NCBI RefSeq assembly: GCF_003254625.1
Contig: NZ_QJRJ01000081.1
Location: 496,001 to 560,000 of the forward strand
From: Flavobacterium ginsenosidimutans
GTDB lineage: Bacteria; Bacteroidota; Bacteroidia; Flavobacteriales; Flavobacteriaceae
DNA: 64,000 nt
Direction of reading: 5' to 3'
The notes under the pieces: generated by a model
The model's input: only the letters and a program-made list of their open reading frames with translations
What the model was told of the DNA's origin: nothing
The model's database searches: none
Part shown: piece after piece, positions 18,906-27,699 of the stretch
Layout of the letters: each line of letters begins with the position of its first letter
How positions within the stretch are numbered: position 1 is the stretch's first letter
Translations under genes and position numbers: made by a program

Positions 18906-21900
18906 TCAAAATTTCATTTTGTGGCGCGGCAGATTAATTTCATAATCTTGCGGATAGGGCTGCCTGTGGGTGCTGCTGACATCCTGTTTGATATTATGCT
19001 GCGTGGTATACCTTTTGTCTGAGTCCGAATATCTTGGGTCAGGAATGAAGGGCATTTTAGCCATCCTGGAAATGGTGATCGTTGGGAAATGATAGTCAAT
19101 TTCCACGGTTCCCAATAGCAGGTAGCAGCCACCTCCCTGAAATGGATTATTTATAAGGCTGTCAGGGAAATGCGCCGTATCAAAATAGGCTCCCTCATTA
19201 TCGATCCATGTCCCGAAATACATATTTCCCCTTTTGGTCGGCACCTGTTTGGTCGAGATCAGGTAAGCCAGCATGCGAACCTGCTTTTTATGGTGTTTCA
19301 ATAGGTCGCGCACCATCACATCCCCGCGGTGTTTAGTCTTGAGCAGATCAAAAACGGTGCAGGATACCGGGAAATTCAAAAGCTCAATTTCATCAAAAGC
19401 ATCCTCAAATACCGAGCGCTCCAGAACGGGCAGCTTAAATTCTTTCACTGGTTCATTTATCAGCATAAGCCCGCGGTTTTCGGGCTTGAAATTATTCATC
19501 AGAAGGCTTATCTGAACCAGCAGCTGGTTTTTAGTTTTTCCCGTAAAGCGGAAAGCGCCTATGAAAATAAGCACCTTCACATTCTCAATTCCCATAGGAA
19601 CCCTATTTATAAAATCCTCCAGTGACTTGTAAATGCCGTTTCTCTCGCGCTCAAAAGCGATGAACTGCGAGAGTTTGGAATCCAGGCCCTGCAGGTGCAT
19701 AAAGCCCAGATAGATATCGCTGCCGTAGAGGACAGTCTCATATCCGCTTCTGTTCACGCAGGGGGTATGGATAGCAGCGCCGGCCATTCTGGCTTCGTGC
19801 ACATAGATTTCAGTGCGGTAAAATCCTCCCTGATTATTGATTACGGCAACCATAAATTCAATGGGGTAGTGCACCTTCAGGTATAGGCTCTGGTAGCTTT
19901 CCACCGCATAGGATGCAGAGTGCGCCTTGCAGAAGGAATAGCCTGCAAAGGATTCGATCTGGCGGTAGATTTCCTGGCTCAGCGCTTCGGGATGCCCCTT
20001 TGCCGCAGCTGAAATAAAAAAATCGTCCTTTACTTTCTGGAGCGCCGCTTTGGAGCGTCCCTTGCCCGACATGGCACGTCTTAGGATATCTCCGTCTGCA
20101 GCCGAAAGCCCTCCGTAATGCAGGGCAATTTTGATCACGTCTTCCTGATACACCATAATGCCATAGGTTTCTCCAAGCTCGTGCTCGAAAACCGGATGAA
20201 AATATTCAAATTTTGACGGGTTGTTATGGCGGAAGATGTATTCCTTCATCATTCCGGACTGAGCCACTCCAGGGCGTATGATCGATGATGCCGCCACGAG
20301 TGTTTTATAATCGCCGCATTTCAGACGGCGAAGCAGTCCGCGCATAGCCGGGCTTTCAATGTAAAAGCATCCGATTGTCCTGCCCTGGGCAAGATAGACG
20401 TTTGCGGACGCTTCGTTTTTTGACAGTCTTGTATCGCGGATATTGATGCGAATGCCTCTGTTCCACTCAATTATTTTCACGGTGTCATCAATATGCCCGA
20501 TGCCACGCTGGCTTAGGATGTCAAATTTTTCTAGACCGATATCCTCTGCAGTATGCATATCAAAGAGCACTATCGGAAAGGCTTTTGGAGGCATTTCCAG
20601 CACGGAATAATTGGTTATCGGCTCCTCGGATATCAGTATGCCGCAGGAGTGCATGCTTCGCTGGTTGGGGTATTTTAGAAGCAGCATTCCATATTCCTGA
20701 ACTTTTTTGACGATCTTATTCTGGGAATGCAGTGCCATCGGATTTTTAGCCAGCGCATCAAGCTCCTCTTTGGGAAGACCGTATACTTTTCCAACTTCAC
20801 GGAATATGGATCTGTATTTGAACTCTACGTTAGTGCCGCAGAATGCCACATTTTCATAGCCGTAGCGGCCGAATATATATTCAAGGATCACATCCCTTTC
20901 CTTCCACGACCAGTCGATGTCGAAATCGGGAGGGCTTTTGCGGTTTTCATTCAGAAAGCGCTCAAAATAGAGATCAAGCTCCAAAGGGCAGATATCTGTT
21001 ATTCCTAGGCAGTAGGCAATAATGCTGTTGGCGCCCGAGCCCCTTCCGATATGGAGGAATCCCTTAGAATTGCTGTATTTTATGATATCCCATGTGATGA
21101 GAAAATACCCGCTGAATTCCAGCTGGTCAATTATTTCCAGCTCCCTAAGCATTCTGGATTCAGCCTCTGGATTGTTTTTTCCGTATCGCCATTCCAGACC
21201 GTCTTTCGCCAGAGCGGTCAGCAGGGACATGTCGTTTTTTCGGCTATTGGTGTAAAATTTCTTGTTTTTGGGTGTTTTGAAGTCAAACTCAAAATTGCAT
21301 TCTCTGATAATTTTCTCGGTATTGGCTATAATTCCGGGATACTGCCCGTAGCAGGACAGTATCCTTTCAGCCGCTACCATGATTTCCGAATGTCTGCAGT
21401 AATCGGCAGGCTTCAATTTAGAGAAAATGGTATTCAGGTCAATGGCGCGGAGAATTTTATGGAGTTCGTATTCTTTTTTGGTCCTGAAAGTGATAGGCTG
21501 GAGTATGACCATTTTTTCCTGCCTGTTTTTCCATTCCGATACAATCAGTTTCTGAAGCTGTTCGGGACGGATGCCTATATATTCATTCTCTCTTAAAATT
21601 AATGGAGCATTTTCCAAAGGATAGATAATGAACACTTCGGAAAAGTTAGGGGCTGCAAGGGGGAGAACTGTTTTGTCAAAGTTGTGCTGTGTCAGAAAAC
21701 GGTTCATTTCCGCCAGACCTTCAGCATTTCTGGCAAGACCGATATAGCGTAATTTGTGCCTGCAGCGGAATTCTATCCCGACAAGCGGCTTTATTCCTAA
21801 GGCTTCGCAGCCTTTTATAAAATCATAAATCCCTGTTACGGTATTGATATCGGTTAAAGCTGCCGCTGTGGCACCGCAATCCGCTGCCTGTCTGATCAGA

Positions 21901-21959
21901 TCATCCAGCGGAATGGTGCCGTAGCGCAGGGAATGAAAAGAGTGGCAGTTGAGGTACAT
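18906..21959 (-). CDS. dnaE2: DnaE-type error-prone DNA polymerase III alpha subunit
   Basis: A 1017-residue C-family polymerase. The PHP domain is at the N-terminus (about 1-75, starting MYLNCHSFHSLRYG and including ALTDIN). The catalytic segment GRGSGANS is near 300, and PPDFDIDW, with two catalytic aspartates, near 340. A fingers/HhH region follows, and an OB-fold-like segment near the C-terminus (about 885-930). It is shorter than replicative DnaE (about 1150) and pairs with a Y-family polymerase gene 3 bases upstream. The pairing matches the ImuC/DnaE2 mutasome type, in which this subunit extends past lesions. The start overlaps nothing; the ATG at 21959 directly follows the dinB stop, so the two are co-translated. 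Confidence 0.88.
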   Translation of the reverse strand: MYLNCHSFHSLRYGTIPLDDLIRQAADCGATAAALTDINTVTGIYDFIKGCEALGIKPLVGIEFRCRHKLRYIGLARNAEGLAEMNRFLTQHNFDKTVLPLAAPNFSEVFIIYPLENAPLILRENEYIGIRPEQLQKLIVSEWKNRQEKMVILQPITFRTKKEYELHKILRAIDLNTIFSKLKPADYCRHSEIMVAAERILSCYGQYPGIIANTEKIIRECNFEFDFKTPKNKKFYTNSRKNDMSLLTALAKDGLEWRYGKNNPEAESRMLRELEIIDQLEFSGYFLITWDIIKYSNSKGFLHIGRGSGANSIIAYCLGITDICPLELDLYFERFLNENRKSPPDFDIDWSWKERDVILEYIFGRYGYENVAFCGTNVEFKYRSIFREVGKVYGLPKEELDALAKNPMALHSQNKIVKKVQEYGMLLLKYPNQRSMHSCGILISEEPITNYSVLEMPPKAFPIVLFDMHTAEDIGLEKFDILSQRGIGHIDDTVKIIEWNRGIRINIRDTRLSKNEASANVYLAQGRTIGCFYIESPAMRGLLRRLKCGDYKTLVAASSIIRPGVAQSGMMKEYIFRHNNPSKFEYFHPVFEHELGETYGIMVYQEDVIKIALHYGGLSAADGDILRRAMSGKGRSKAALQKVKDDFFISAAAKGHPEALSQEIYRQIESFAGYSFCKAHSASYAVESYQSLYLKVHYPIEFMVAVINNQGGFYRTEIYVHEARMAGAAIHTPCVNRSGYETVLYGSDIYLGFMHLQGLDSKLSQFIAFERERNGIYKSLEDFINRVPMGIENVKVLIFIGAFRFTGKTKNQLLVQISLLMNNFKPENRGLMLINEPVKEFKLPVLERSVFEDAFDEIELLNFPVSCTVFDLLKTKHRGDVMVRDLLKHHKKQVRMLAYLISTKQVPTKRGNMYFGTWIDNEGAYFDTAHFPDSLINNPFQGGGCYLLLGTVEIDYHFPTITISRMAKMPFIPDPRYSDSDKRYTTQHNIKQDVSSTHRQPYPQDYEINLPRHKMKF

Positions 21960-21962
21960 GAT

Positions 21963-23144
21963 CTATTTTTTGCGTTTTAAAATTTCGTCTTTAGTATTGG
22001 GTTTGAAAGATGCGCCGGCGCATCTCATCACGGCATCAAATCCGTAACGGGTCTTCATTCTGTCCATAGCCTGATAGAGCGCCAGCATTTCTTCGGTATC
22101 ATTGAAAAGGTCAATCTGGTAGGTTCCCCTGACCAGTCCGCTGAAGCGGACTCCAATGAGGCGAAGCCTCATTCGGCGCTGGTACAGTTTGGTAAAGAGA
22201 TTTATCACCGTCTGGATCAGAATATGATCCGCTGAGGTGTACGGCACCCTGCACTGTTTGGTTTCTGTATCAAAATTGGCGTACCTGATCTTCACGGTCA
22301 CCGTTGAGGTGAGCCACTGCTCTGCACGGAGCTGATAGGCCAGTTTCTCCACCATTCCCTGCAGGATTCTGTTGAGTTTCAGCACATCGATAGTGTCCTG
22401 GGAAAAGGTGTCTTCGGTTGAAATTGATTTTCTTTCCGTGTAGGGCTCCACAGGCGTGTTGTCAATGCCATTGGCTTTTTTCCAGAGTTCGGTTCCGTTT
22501 TTGCCGATCATCTGCTGCAGGGATTCGGCAGGCATTTCAGAGAGTGTCTGGATGGTGCGGATGCCGATTCGGGAAAGAAGCTCAAAGGTTTTCTGGCCGA
22601 CCATCGGAATTTTTCTAATGGAGAGCGGATTCAGAAAGGACTGGACAAGATGTTCGGGAATTTCAAGGTTCTGCTTCTGCTTGCCTTCTCCGGTTCCTAT
22701 TTTCGATACGGTTTTATTAACCGAAAGCGCAAAGGTGAGAGGAAGTCCCGTCTCTTTTGTAATGCGCCGCGCGAGCTCATCAGTCCATCTGTAGCTGCCG
22801 TAGAATTTATCCATGCCGGTGATGTCCAGATAAAATTCATCAATGCTGGCTTTTTCCACCACGGGCGCTTTTTCCTGGATGATTTCGGTAATGTCGTGGG
22901 AGAGCCTCGAATAGAGCTCCATATCGCCTTTCATGATTTTTGCTTGAGGGCAGAGCTTCATGGCCATATGGATCGGCATGGCAGAATGCACGCCGAATTT
23001 TCTGGCTTCATAGGAGCAGGAAGCCACAACGCCTCTGTCACCGCCTCCAATAATAAGGGGTATGCCGTTGAGTTCAGAATTGGTAAGCCTTTCGCAGGAG
23101 ACGAAAAACGTGTTCATGTCGATGTGTACAATAGCCCTGGCCAT
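21963..23144 (-). CDS. dinB: DinB/ImuB-type Y-family DNA polymerase
   Basis: A 393-residue Y-family polymerase. HIDMNTFFVSCE (about 7-18) carries the first catalytic aspartate, and KASIDEFYLDITG (about 98-110) the SIDE motif, so the active site is intact (unlike ImuB). The HhH region (NPLSIRKIPMVGQKT) and little-finger domain follow. It is the first gene of a leftward operon with the DnaE-type polymerase. In Bacteroidota such pairs usually accompany an SRAP gene and often a LexA/S24 repressor. The SRAP gene is present but broken, and no repressor gene lies next to this operon. It would incorporate nucleotides opposite damaged bases during SOS-like repair. Confidence 0.92.
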   Translation of the reverse strand: MARAIVHIDMNTFFVSCERLTNSELNGIPLIIGGGDRGVVASCSYEARKFGVHSAMPIHMAMKLCPQAKIMKGDMELYSRLSHDITEIIQEKAPVVEKASIDEFYLDITGMDKFYGSYRWTDELARRITKETGLPLTFALSVNKTVSKIGTGEGKQKQNLEIPEHLVQSFLNPLSIRKIPMVGQKTFELLSRIGIRTIQTLSEMPAESLQQMIGKNGTELWKKANGIDNTPVEPYTERKSISTEDTFSQDTIDVLKLNRILQGMVEKLAYQLRAEQWLTSTVTVKIRYANFDTETKQCRVPYTSADHILIQTVINLFTKLYQRRMRLRLIGVRFSGLVRGTYQIDLFNDTEEMLALYQAMDRMKTRYGFDAVMRCAGASFKPNTKDEILKRKK

Positions 23145-23250
23145 GATCTGTTCATTTTTATACGGATCAAAATTAGTACAGATAGGAACAATTTTAAAAA
23201 TATTTATGTTATAGATAATAACAAATTTTAAAAAGCCTTATTTTTCAGGG

Positions 23251-23282
23251 CATAAAAAAAGCACCCAAACTGGTGCATTTTT
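23251..23282. terminator. Hairpin terminator between dinB promoter and the 156-aa frame
   Basis: GCACC (23261-23265) pairs with GGTGC (23272-23276) over a 6-nt loop. On the minus strand it is followed by seven T residues (23260-23254), and on the plus strand by a shorter T run. It fits the end of a leftward transcript coming from 23289-23759, before the dinB promoter. Confidence 0.65.
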
Positions 23283-23288
23283 CCTTTA

Positions 23289-23759
23289 TTAGGAATTTAC
23301 GGAATGATTGAAATTATTATGAAGCAGGTTCCTCGCTGATCGGCTGGGCCGATGTTTTCTTGATAAGAATGTAAAATCTTTAAGATGCCGCCAGGCAGGG
23401 CATCTTTCGATTTTTCCGTTAAAATTACGGGTGCCGGTATAACAGCTGTTGAGGAAAAACTGCGAGTCGGTAATTTTTGCCCATGGTTTCCAGTCTGCCT
23501 CTTTATCGGATTGAGAAGCAGAGTTCGAATTTAAAGTGTGGCTGCTTTTTAGTTTTTCCATAAATAGAAAAAACGGGGAAATGCTGTTTTCATTCGAAAC
23601 GGCTAAAAAGGGCAGCCAAGATAGCGCCAGCCGTATGCTGCATGCGCATAACTGGCTGCGTTTCACTTCGCCAGCCCTTCGGGACTTATAGCACTCCGCA
23701 TCCTTGAGCCTGCGCTTGGCTCTTGCTTTCTTTTTTTCCGTTTTTTCTTTTGAAAACAA
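23289..23759 (-). CDS. Hypothetical basic protein, doubtful (156 aa)
   Basis: The frame gives a Lys/Arg-rich N-terminus (FSKEKTEKKKARAKRRLKD) and a Ser-rich middle. I recognise no domain. Similar basic frames sit near ssb genes of Bacteroidetes mobile elements. They may reflect a conserved, structured DNA region rather than a protein. In favour of a transcript, a hairpin terminator lies directly after its stop in the right orientation. Against it, the composition is unlike the neighbours, and the + strand here has long GC-rich palindromic stretches (about 23610-23730). Treat as an expressed locus of unknown type. Confidence 0.3.
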   Translation of the reverse strand: MFSKEKTEKKKARAKRRLKDAECYKSRRAGEVKRSQLCACSIRLALSWLPFLAVSNENSISPFFLFMEKLKSSHTLNSNSASQSDKEADWKPWAKITDSQFFLNSCYTGTRNFNGKIERCPAWRHLKDFTFLSRKHRPSRSARNLLHNNFNHSVNS

Positions 23760-23823
23760 TTTTTTGAAGGGGCGGAGCGGGAGTAAGGGAAGCGGCTGGA
23801 TCGGCAGCTATTGGGTAAGCGTT

Positions 23824-23873
23824 TCATTAACATTCATTAAACATTCATTAAACATTCATTAAACATTCATTAG
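23824..23873. repeat. Short direct repeats upstream of ssb
   Basis: An 11-bp unit, ATTCATTAAAC, is repeated about four times in tandem, ending about 50 bases before the ssb start. Iterons of this kind can be origin or regulator binding sites. Replication slippage in an AT-rich leader is the simple alternative. Confidence 0.7.
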
Positions 23874-23920
23874 CTATTGGCCAGCTGGTAATTATTTATT
23901 CACTATTAAATTTTAAGGTT

Positions 23921-24361
23921 ATGGAAATTACGGGTAGAGTTGCATCAGATGCAAAAGCGGTTAAAGTAGGGGAAAAAGAGGTTTTGAGCTTCAGCATAGC
24001 GGTTAATGACCGCTATAAGCCAGCGGGGAGCTATGAGTTTAAAGAAGTGGCGACCTTTATCAACTGTTCGTATTGGATAAGCATGAAGGCAGGGCAGTGG
24101 GTTAAAAAAGGAGCGGTGGTGCTGTTGAGCGGAAGGCTGGGCATGCATGTGTACATCAACAGCGATGGGAATCCGATAGGGAGCATTGATTTTCATGTCG
24201 ACAAAATCAGCTTTCTTGCTTTTGCCAAGCGAAGCGGCGATAAGATAGATACTGATGCTAATGCTAATGCTAATGCTAATGGAAGCGAGGGTAAGGCACA
24301 GAAAGGTAACAGCAGAAGTGCTGCGGGAAAAGACAGGGCAACAGAAGACGTGCCATTTTAA
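23921..24361 (+). CDS. ssb: Single-stranded DNA-binding protein (mobile-element type)
   Basis: A 146-residue OB-fold protein. MEITGRVASDAKAV begins the fold, FSIAVNDRYK and FINCSYW follow, and VLLSGRLG closes it. The linker holds a DANANANAN stretch made by four tandem GCTAAT units (24257-24280). The last residues EDVPF are the acidic tip used by SSB proteins to recruit repair and replication partners. Divergence from the usual housekeeping SSB sequence, and the downstream DUF932 gene 34 bases away, point to an SSB carried by a plasmid or conjugative element. It would coat single-stranded DNA during transfer or replication. Confidence 0.88.
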   Translation: MEITGRVASDAKAVKVGEKEVLSFSIAVNDRYKPAGSYEFKEVATFINCSYWISMKAGQWVKKGAVVLLSGRLGMHVYINSDGNPIGSIDFHVDKISFLAFAKRSGDKIDTDANANANANGSEGKAQKGNSRSAAGKDRATEDVPF

Positions 24362-24394
24362 ATATGGCGTTTAATCATTTAAAAATCAGAAATC

Positions 24395-25456
24395 ATGGCA
24401 CATCATATTAATTTTAATGACGGGAATGGAAGACACAGTTTTTTCAGCGTGAACGAAAAGCCTTGGCACAATCTGGGGCAGGTAGTGAAGGACTATCCGA
24501 CAAGTGCTGAGGCAATGGCCCACGCAGGGCTGGATTTTGACGTGGAGAAAAGAAGGCTTTACACGCCTTCTGCTCCAATTGTAACGCAGGACTTTATAAC
24601 TGCTGGCAGGCTGAATATACCAGATTACTGCAGTACAGTACGGACTGATACCGATACGGTGCTGGGAGTTGTCGGGAAGGATTATCATATCGTGCAGAAC
24701 AGGGATGCATTTTCTTTTTTTGACAGCATCGTGGGCGGTGACGGCATTCTATATGAAACAGCAGGAGCATTGGGAAATGGCGAGAAGATCTTTATCACGG
24801 CAAAACTGCCTGACTATATCCGCGTGGGAAAGGAGGATCTGATTGAAAAATATCTTTTTCTCACCACCTCCCATGACGGGAGCGGAAGCATAACGGCAGC
24901 CTTTACGCCGATCCGCATTGTCTGCGCCAATACGCTCAATGCGGCCATGCAGTCCAAAACCAGCACGGTGCGCATACGCCATACTTCAAATGCGAAAGAC
25001 CGTCTCGAGCAGGCTCATAAGGTTATGGGGATTTCAGATGCATTGGCTGGCAGTCTGGAAGCCGTTTTTAATTACTGGACAAAGACACACATATCCGATA
25101 AGGAGGTTAAAAAACTGATCCAGCATGCTATGGCTCCAGGAAGAGAGGTTCTTAAAAAACTGCAGGAAGGGAGAAACGCGGAATTATCGGCCTGCTTTAA
25201 CAATATGGTTGACAATGCTTTTGAGTATGCGATGAGCCATCCCACACAGCAGATGGCAACCACTAAAGGAACTGTATTTGGTGCCTACAATGCTGTGACG
25301 GGCTATTTTCAGAACGTTAGAAAATACAGGGATGATCAGGCCAAGCTTTCTTCCATCCTGATGGGAGGAACGGCGCAGCTTCGGGGTCAGGCCGCTTTTA
25401 ATCTGTGCCTTGATTTTGCTGTTAAAGGGTTTAGCTCTTATGTAGTGCAGAATTGA
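24395..25456 (+). CDS. DUF932 domain protein (phage/plasmid-like)
   Basis: A 353-residue protein of the DUF932 / TIGR03299 phage-plasmid-like family. Evidence is the N-terminal pattern FFSVNEKPWHNLGQVV (about 13-28), the YHIVQNRDAFSFFD segment (about 91-104), and a C-terminal GQAAFNLCLDFAVKGFSSYVVQN. The molecular role of the family is not established. It is found on phages, plasmids and conjugative elements, often next to ssb as here. The two genes are probably one transcript, closed by two hairpins at 25476 and 25521. It supports the view that 18-25.5 kb derives from a mobile element. Confidence 0.9.
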   Translation: MAHHINFNDGNGRHSFFSVNEKPWHNLGQVVKDYPTSAEAMAHAGLDFDVEKRRLYTPSAPIVTQDFITAGRLNIPDYCSTVRTDTDTVLGVVGKDYHIVQNRDAFSFFDSIVGGDGILYETAGALGNGEKIFITAKLPDYIRVGKEDLIEKYLFLTTSHDGSGSITAAFTPIRIVCANTLNAAMQSKTSTVRIRHTSNAKDRLEQAHKVMGISDALAGSLEAVFNYWTKTHISDKEVKKLIQHAMAPGREVLKKLQEGRNAELSACFNNMVDNAFEYAMSHPTQQMATTKGTVFGAYNAVTGYFQNVRKYRDDQAKLSSILMGGTAQLRGQAAFNLCLDFAVKGFSSYVVQN

Positions 25457-25475
25457 ATCTGCTTAATAATGGGAA

Positions 25476-25510
25476 TGCAGGCAGTTTTCAGCTGCCTGCA
25501 TTATTTTTTC
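25476..25510 (+). terminator. Terminator after the DUF932 gene
   Basis: TGCAGGCAG (25476-25484) pairs perfectly with CTGCCTGCA (25492-25500), followed by TTATTTTTT. Confidence 0.85.
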
Positions 25511-25520
25511 GGAGGCTCGG

Positions 25521-25559
25521 ACGCGCTGCAAATCTTGCGATTTACAGCGCGTTTTTTTT
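25521..25559 (+). terminator. Second strong terminator hairpin, possibly ending a small RNA
   Basis: ACGCGCTG-CAAAT pairs with ATTTACAGCGCGT (25521 to 25551) and is followed by eight T residues. It lies only 10 bases beyond the preceding terminator. Two full terminators in tandem suggest a backup terminator or the end of a short separate transcript. Confidence 0.8.
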
Positions 25560-25707
25560 GTAGCTGATATAATGTTTCAGCCTGCTTTTGAAAAGTTTAG
25601 ACGTGATTCTGATAATGGATGATAAATCTTACGGTTTTAGATTTGCATATCATTATGGTGGCCGCATCAGTTTAATGAAATGCGGCTCATTTTTAAACTT
25701 TAGGATT

Positions 25708-27225
25708 ATGAAATGCAGTGCAAGCATCAAAACGGTTTTTATCCAATCAGTCTGCTATCTGTTTGCTGTTCTATTTGTGTACGCTGCGGTAAGCAAAATG
25801 CTTGATTTTGAAAATTTTCAGGTGCAGCTCGGACAGTCTCCGCTTTTGAGCGCTTTTGCCCGTTGGATTTCCGTATTGGTGCTTGCAGCAGAATTAATGG
25901 CGGCACTGTTTCTTCTGACAGGCAGGCTTCGCCATATTGGCCTTTACTTCGCGCTTTCTCTTATGGTTATGTTTACGGCCTATATTTTTATTATACTGAA
26001 CTACAGCTCTTTTATTCCGTGCTCCTGCGGAGGGATTTTGGAAAAGATGGGCTGGAATGCGCATCTGGCGTTCAATATTGCTTTTGTCTTTCTGGCTGCC
26101 TCCGCAATTGTTTTAGATGCATGGGTAGGGAAGGCTCGCAATGCTGGCTATGGTTTTTTGGCCCAGGCCAAATGGATAGCTGTGGCAATAGCGGCTAGCA
26201 TATCGGCTGTTGCACTTCTGTATCTGTCTTCGGAGGAAGTCATGCGCCACAGCAATCCCTTTATAAGGCGATATCCCCACCATCCTGCAGAGTATTCCGC
26301 GTCTTTCAGACTAAATAACAGTTCGTATTATATTGCGGGCTTTCGAGGCCAGCGGATCTATCTGGGAAACTATGAGTTTCCTTCCTATCTGATGTCGCTG
26401 GATTCCAGCCTAAGCCATCAGAAAATGGAAAGGATTTCTTTTTCTCCGGACAGCATACCTTTTAAAAATATCTATATCAGGATTCAGGAGCCTTATTTCT
26501 ATCTGTACGACGGAAGCGTTCCTGCCGTGTTTCGCGGAGATGCGAAAGACTGGAGTATCACGACAGCCTTTAAGGGGGTTCCGTATTTTACAAAACTGGC
26601 GCCGATTGATGGAGCTTCTGTTGCTTTCAGATCCAATAATTCCAAAAAGCTGGCCAATGTGCTCGGCGTTTTCAATATGGAGTCGGTTCCGAAAATAAGC
26701 TATAGAAGAAATCTGCTCCAAAAACAGATTGACGGGATCTTTGATACCGATGGCACGCTGCTGTACAGCGAAGGAATGAAAAAGATGGTGTACCTGTATT
26801 ATTACCGCAATGAATTTATTGTGGCCGATAAATATGGATCGCTTGCCTACAGAGGGCATACCATTGACACTATCACCCATGCTAAAATAAAAGTGTCGGA
26901 GCTCAAGGGCGGAAGAGAGTTTGCGATGTCTGCTCCTGCAGATGTGGTGAATTCAAATGCGGCAGTTTTTGAAAATCTGCTTTTCGTCCATTCGCTTGTA
27001 AGGGGAAGATATGAGAATGAAAAGCTATGGAAGAAATCTTTTATTATTGATGTGTACGATCTGATCAGCGGCTCTTATCTTATGAGCTTTCCAATATACC
27101 ATACCTCCAGCAGCTCTTTAAATTCTTTCGCCGTTGCTGGCGGATATCTGGCTGCTGTCATCGGAAATGATCTGGTTGTGTATCAGCTAAAGGATGCCCT
27201 AAAAAAGGAAATAAAAAAAGAATAG
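25708..27225 (+). CDS. MauE/DoxX-like redox membrane protein with large C-terminal domain
   Basis: I chose the ATG at 25708 (505 residues), because it follows an AT-rich leader and places the first membrane helix normally. The open frame extends up to 25588. Residues about 10-150 form four to five membrane helices with the MauE/DoxX pattern. The loop motif PCSCGG, at about residue 99, has two cysteines typical of MauE-family proteins linked to disulfide formation. A further helix (about 156-175) is followed by a roughly 330-residue extracytoplasmic domain rich in short strands, perhaps a propeller. It is followed by a small cysteine-containing secreted protein of family DUF6520, a recurrent pairing in flavobacteria. 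Exact function unknown. Confidence 0.8.
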   Translation: MKCSASIKTVFIQSVCYLFAVLFVYAAVSKMLDFENFQVQLGQSPLLSAFARWISVLVLAAELMAALFLLTGRLRHIGLYFALSLMVMFTAYIFIILNYSSFIPCSCGGILEKMGWNAHLAFNIAFVFLAASAIVLDAWVGKARNAGYGFLAQAKWIAVAIAASISAVALLYLSSEEVMRHSNPFIRRYPHHPAEYSASFRLNNSSYYIAGFRGQRIYLGNYEFPSYLMSLDSSLSHQKMERISFSPDSIPFKNIYIRIQEPYFYLYDGSVPAVFRGDAKDWSITTAFKGVPYFTKLAPIDGASVAFRSNNSKKLANVLGVFNMESVPKISYRRNLLQKQIDGIFDTDGTLLYSEGMKKMVYLYYYRNEFIVADKYGSLAYRGHTIDTITHAKIKVSELKGGREFAMSAPADVVNSNAAVFENLLFVHSLVRGRYENEKLWKKSFIIDVYDLISGSYLMSFPIYHTSSSSLNSFAVAGGYLAAVIGNDLVVYQLKDALKKEIKKE

Positions 27226-27342
27226 GATAGCGCTTACAGCCTGTCTGTGGGCTATCAATATAATATACTGATCAGTGTCAGGAATCAGATCGAACACCTG
27301 TAGAAAAAAGTAGATCATATTACGGTTATAAATTTTAATGCT

Positions 27343-27636
27343 ATGAAAACGTTAGTTTTAAAAAATGTGCTGCCGGCTGCTATTGTGGCCTTGGCAGTTT
27401 CGGGAGCTTTTGCAACCACTTCGATGCAGCGCGCACCTGAAAAAAGTGCGGTTGCCTTTAAATGGGGCTATCTGCCGAATGCAAACGGAACCTGTTCCAC
27501 TACGCAGGTTGCCTGCAGTGATGTTTCAAAGGATCAGCTTTGCCGCGTAGGCGACACTTCTGGTGCGATTGCATACGACAGAGACAGCCAGAACAACTGT
27601 GTTCAGCCTTTGTACCGTCTTATAAATGGACAATAA
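27343..27636 (+). CDS. DUF6520 family small secreted protein
   Basis: A 97-residue protein: signal peptide MKTLVLKNVLPAAIVALAVS followed by GAFATTS, then about 70 residues with four cysteines (CSTTQVAC, LCRVG and NNCVQP). The N-terminal pattern fits DUF6520, a family of small secreted proteins of Bacteroidota with unknown role. It lies 117 bases after the MauE-like gene. The four cysteines could form two disulfides, which would make this protein a natural client of the MauE-like protein (inference). A strong terminator follows at once. Confidence 0.8.
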   Translation: MKTLVLKNVLPAAIVALAVSGAFATTSMQRAPEKSAVAFKWGYLPNANGTCSTTQVACSDVSKDQLCRVGDTSGAIAYDRDSQNNCVQPLYRLINGQ

Positions 27637-27655
27637 TCAAAGCCTGCTGAAATGG

Positions 27656-27688
27656 CAATGCAGTTCCTATGGAACTGCATTGTTTTTT
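27656..27688 (+). terminator. Terminator after the DUF6520 gene
   Basis: CAATGCAGTTCC (27656-27667) pairs perfectly with GGAACTGCATTG (27671-27682), followed by a T run. It also separates the convergent S9 peptidase gene. Confidence 0.9.
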
Positions 27689-27699
27689 TAAGCCTGATT

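Noticed and set aside
23824..23873. CRISPR array
   Set aside because: Units are 11 bp in direct tandem with no spacers.
17670..25456. Complete integrative element with identifiable ends
   Set aside because: ssb, DUF932 and polymerase genes suggest a mobile origin, but no integrase, tRNA attachment site or direct-repeat ends were seen.
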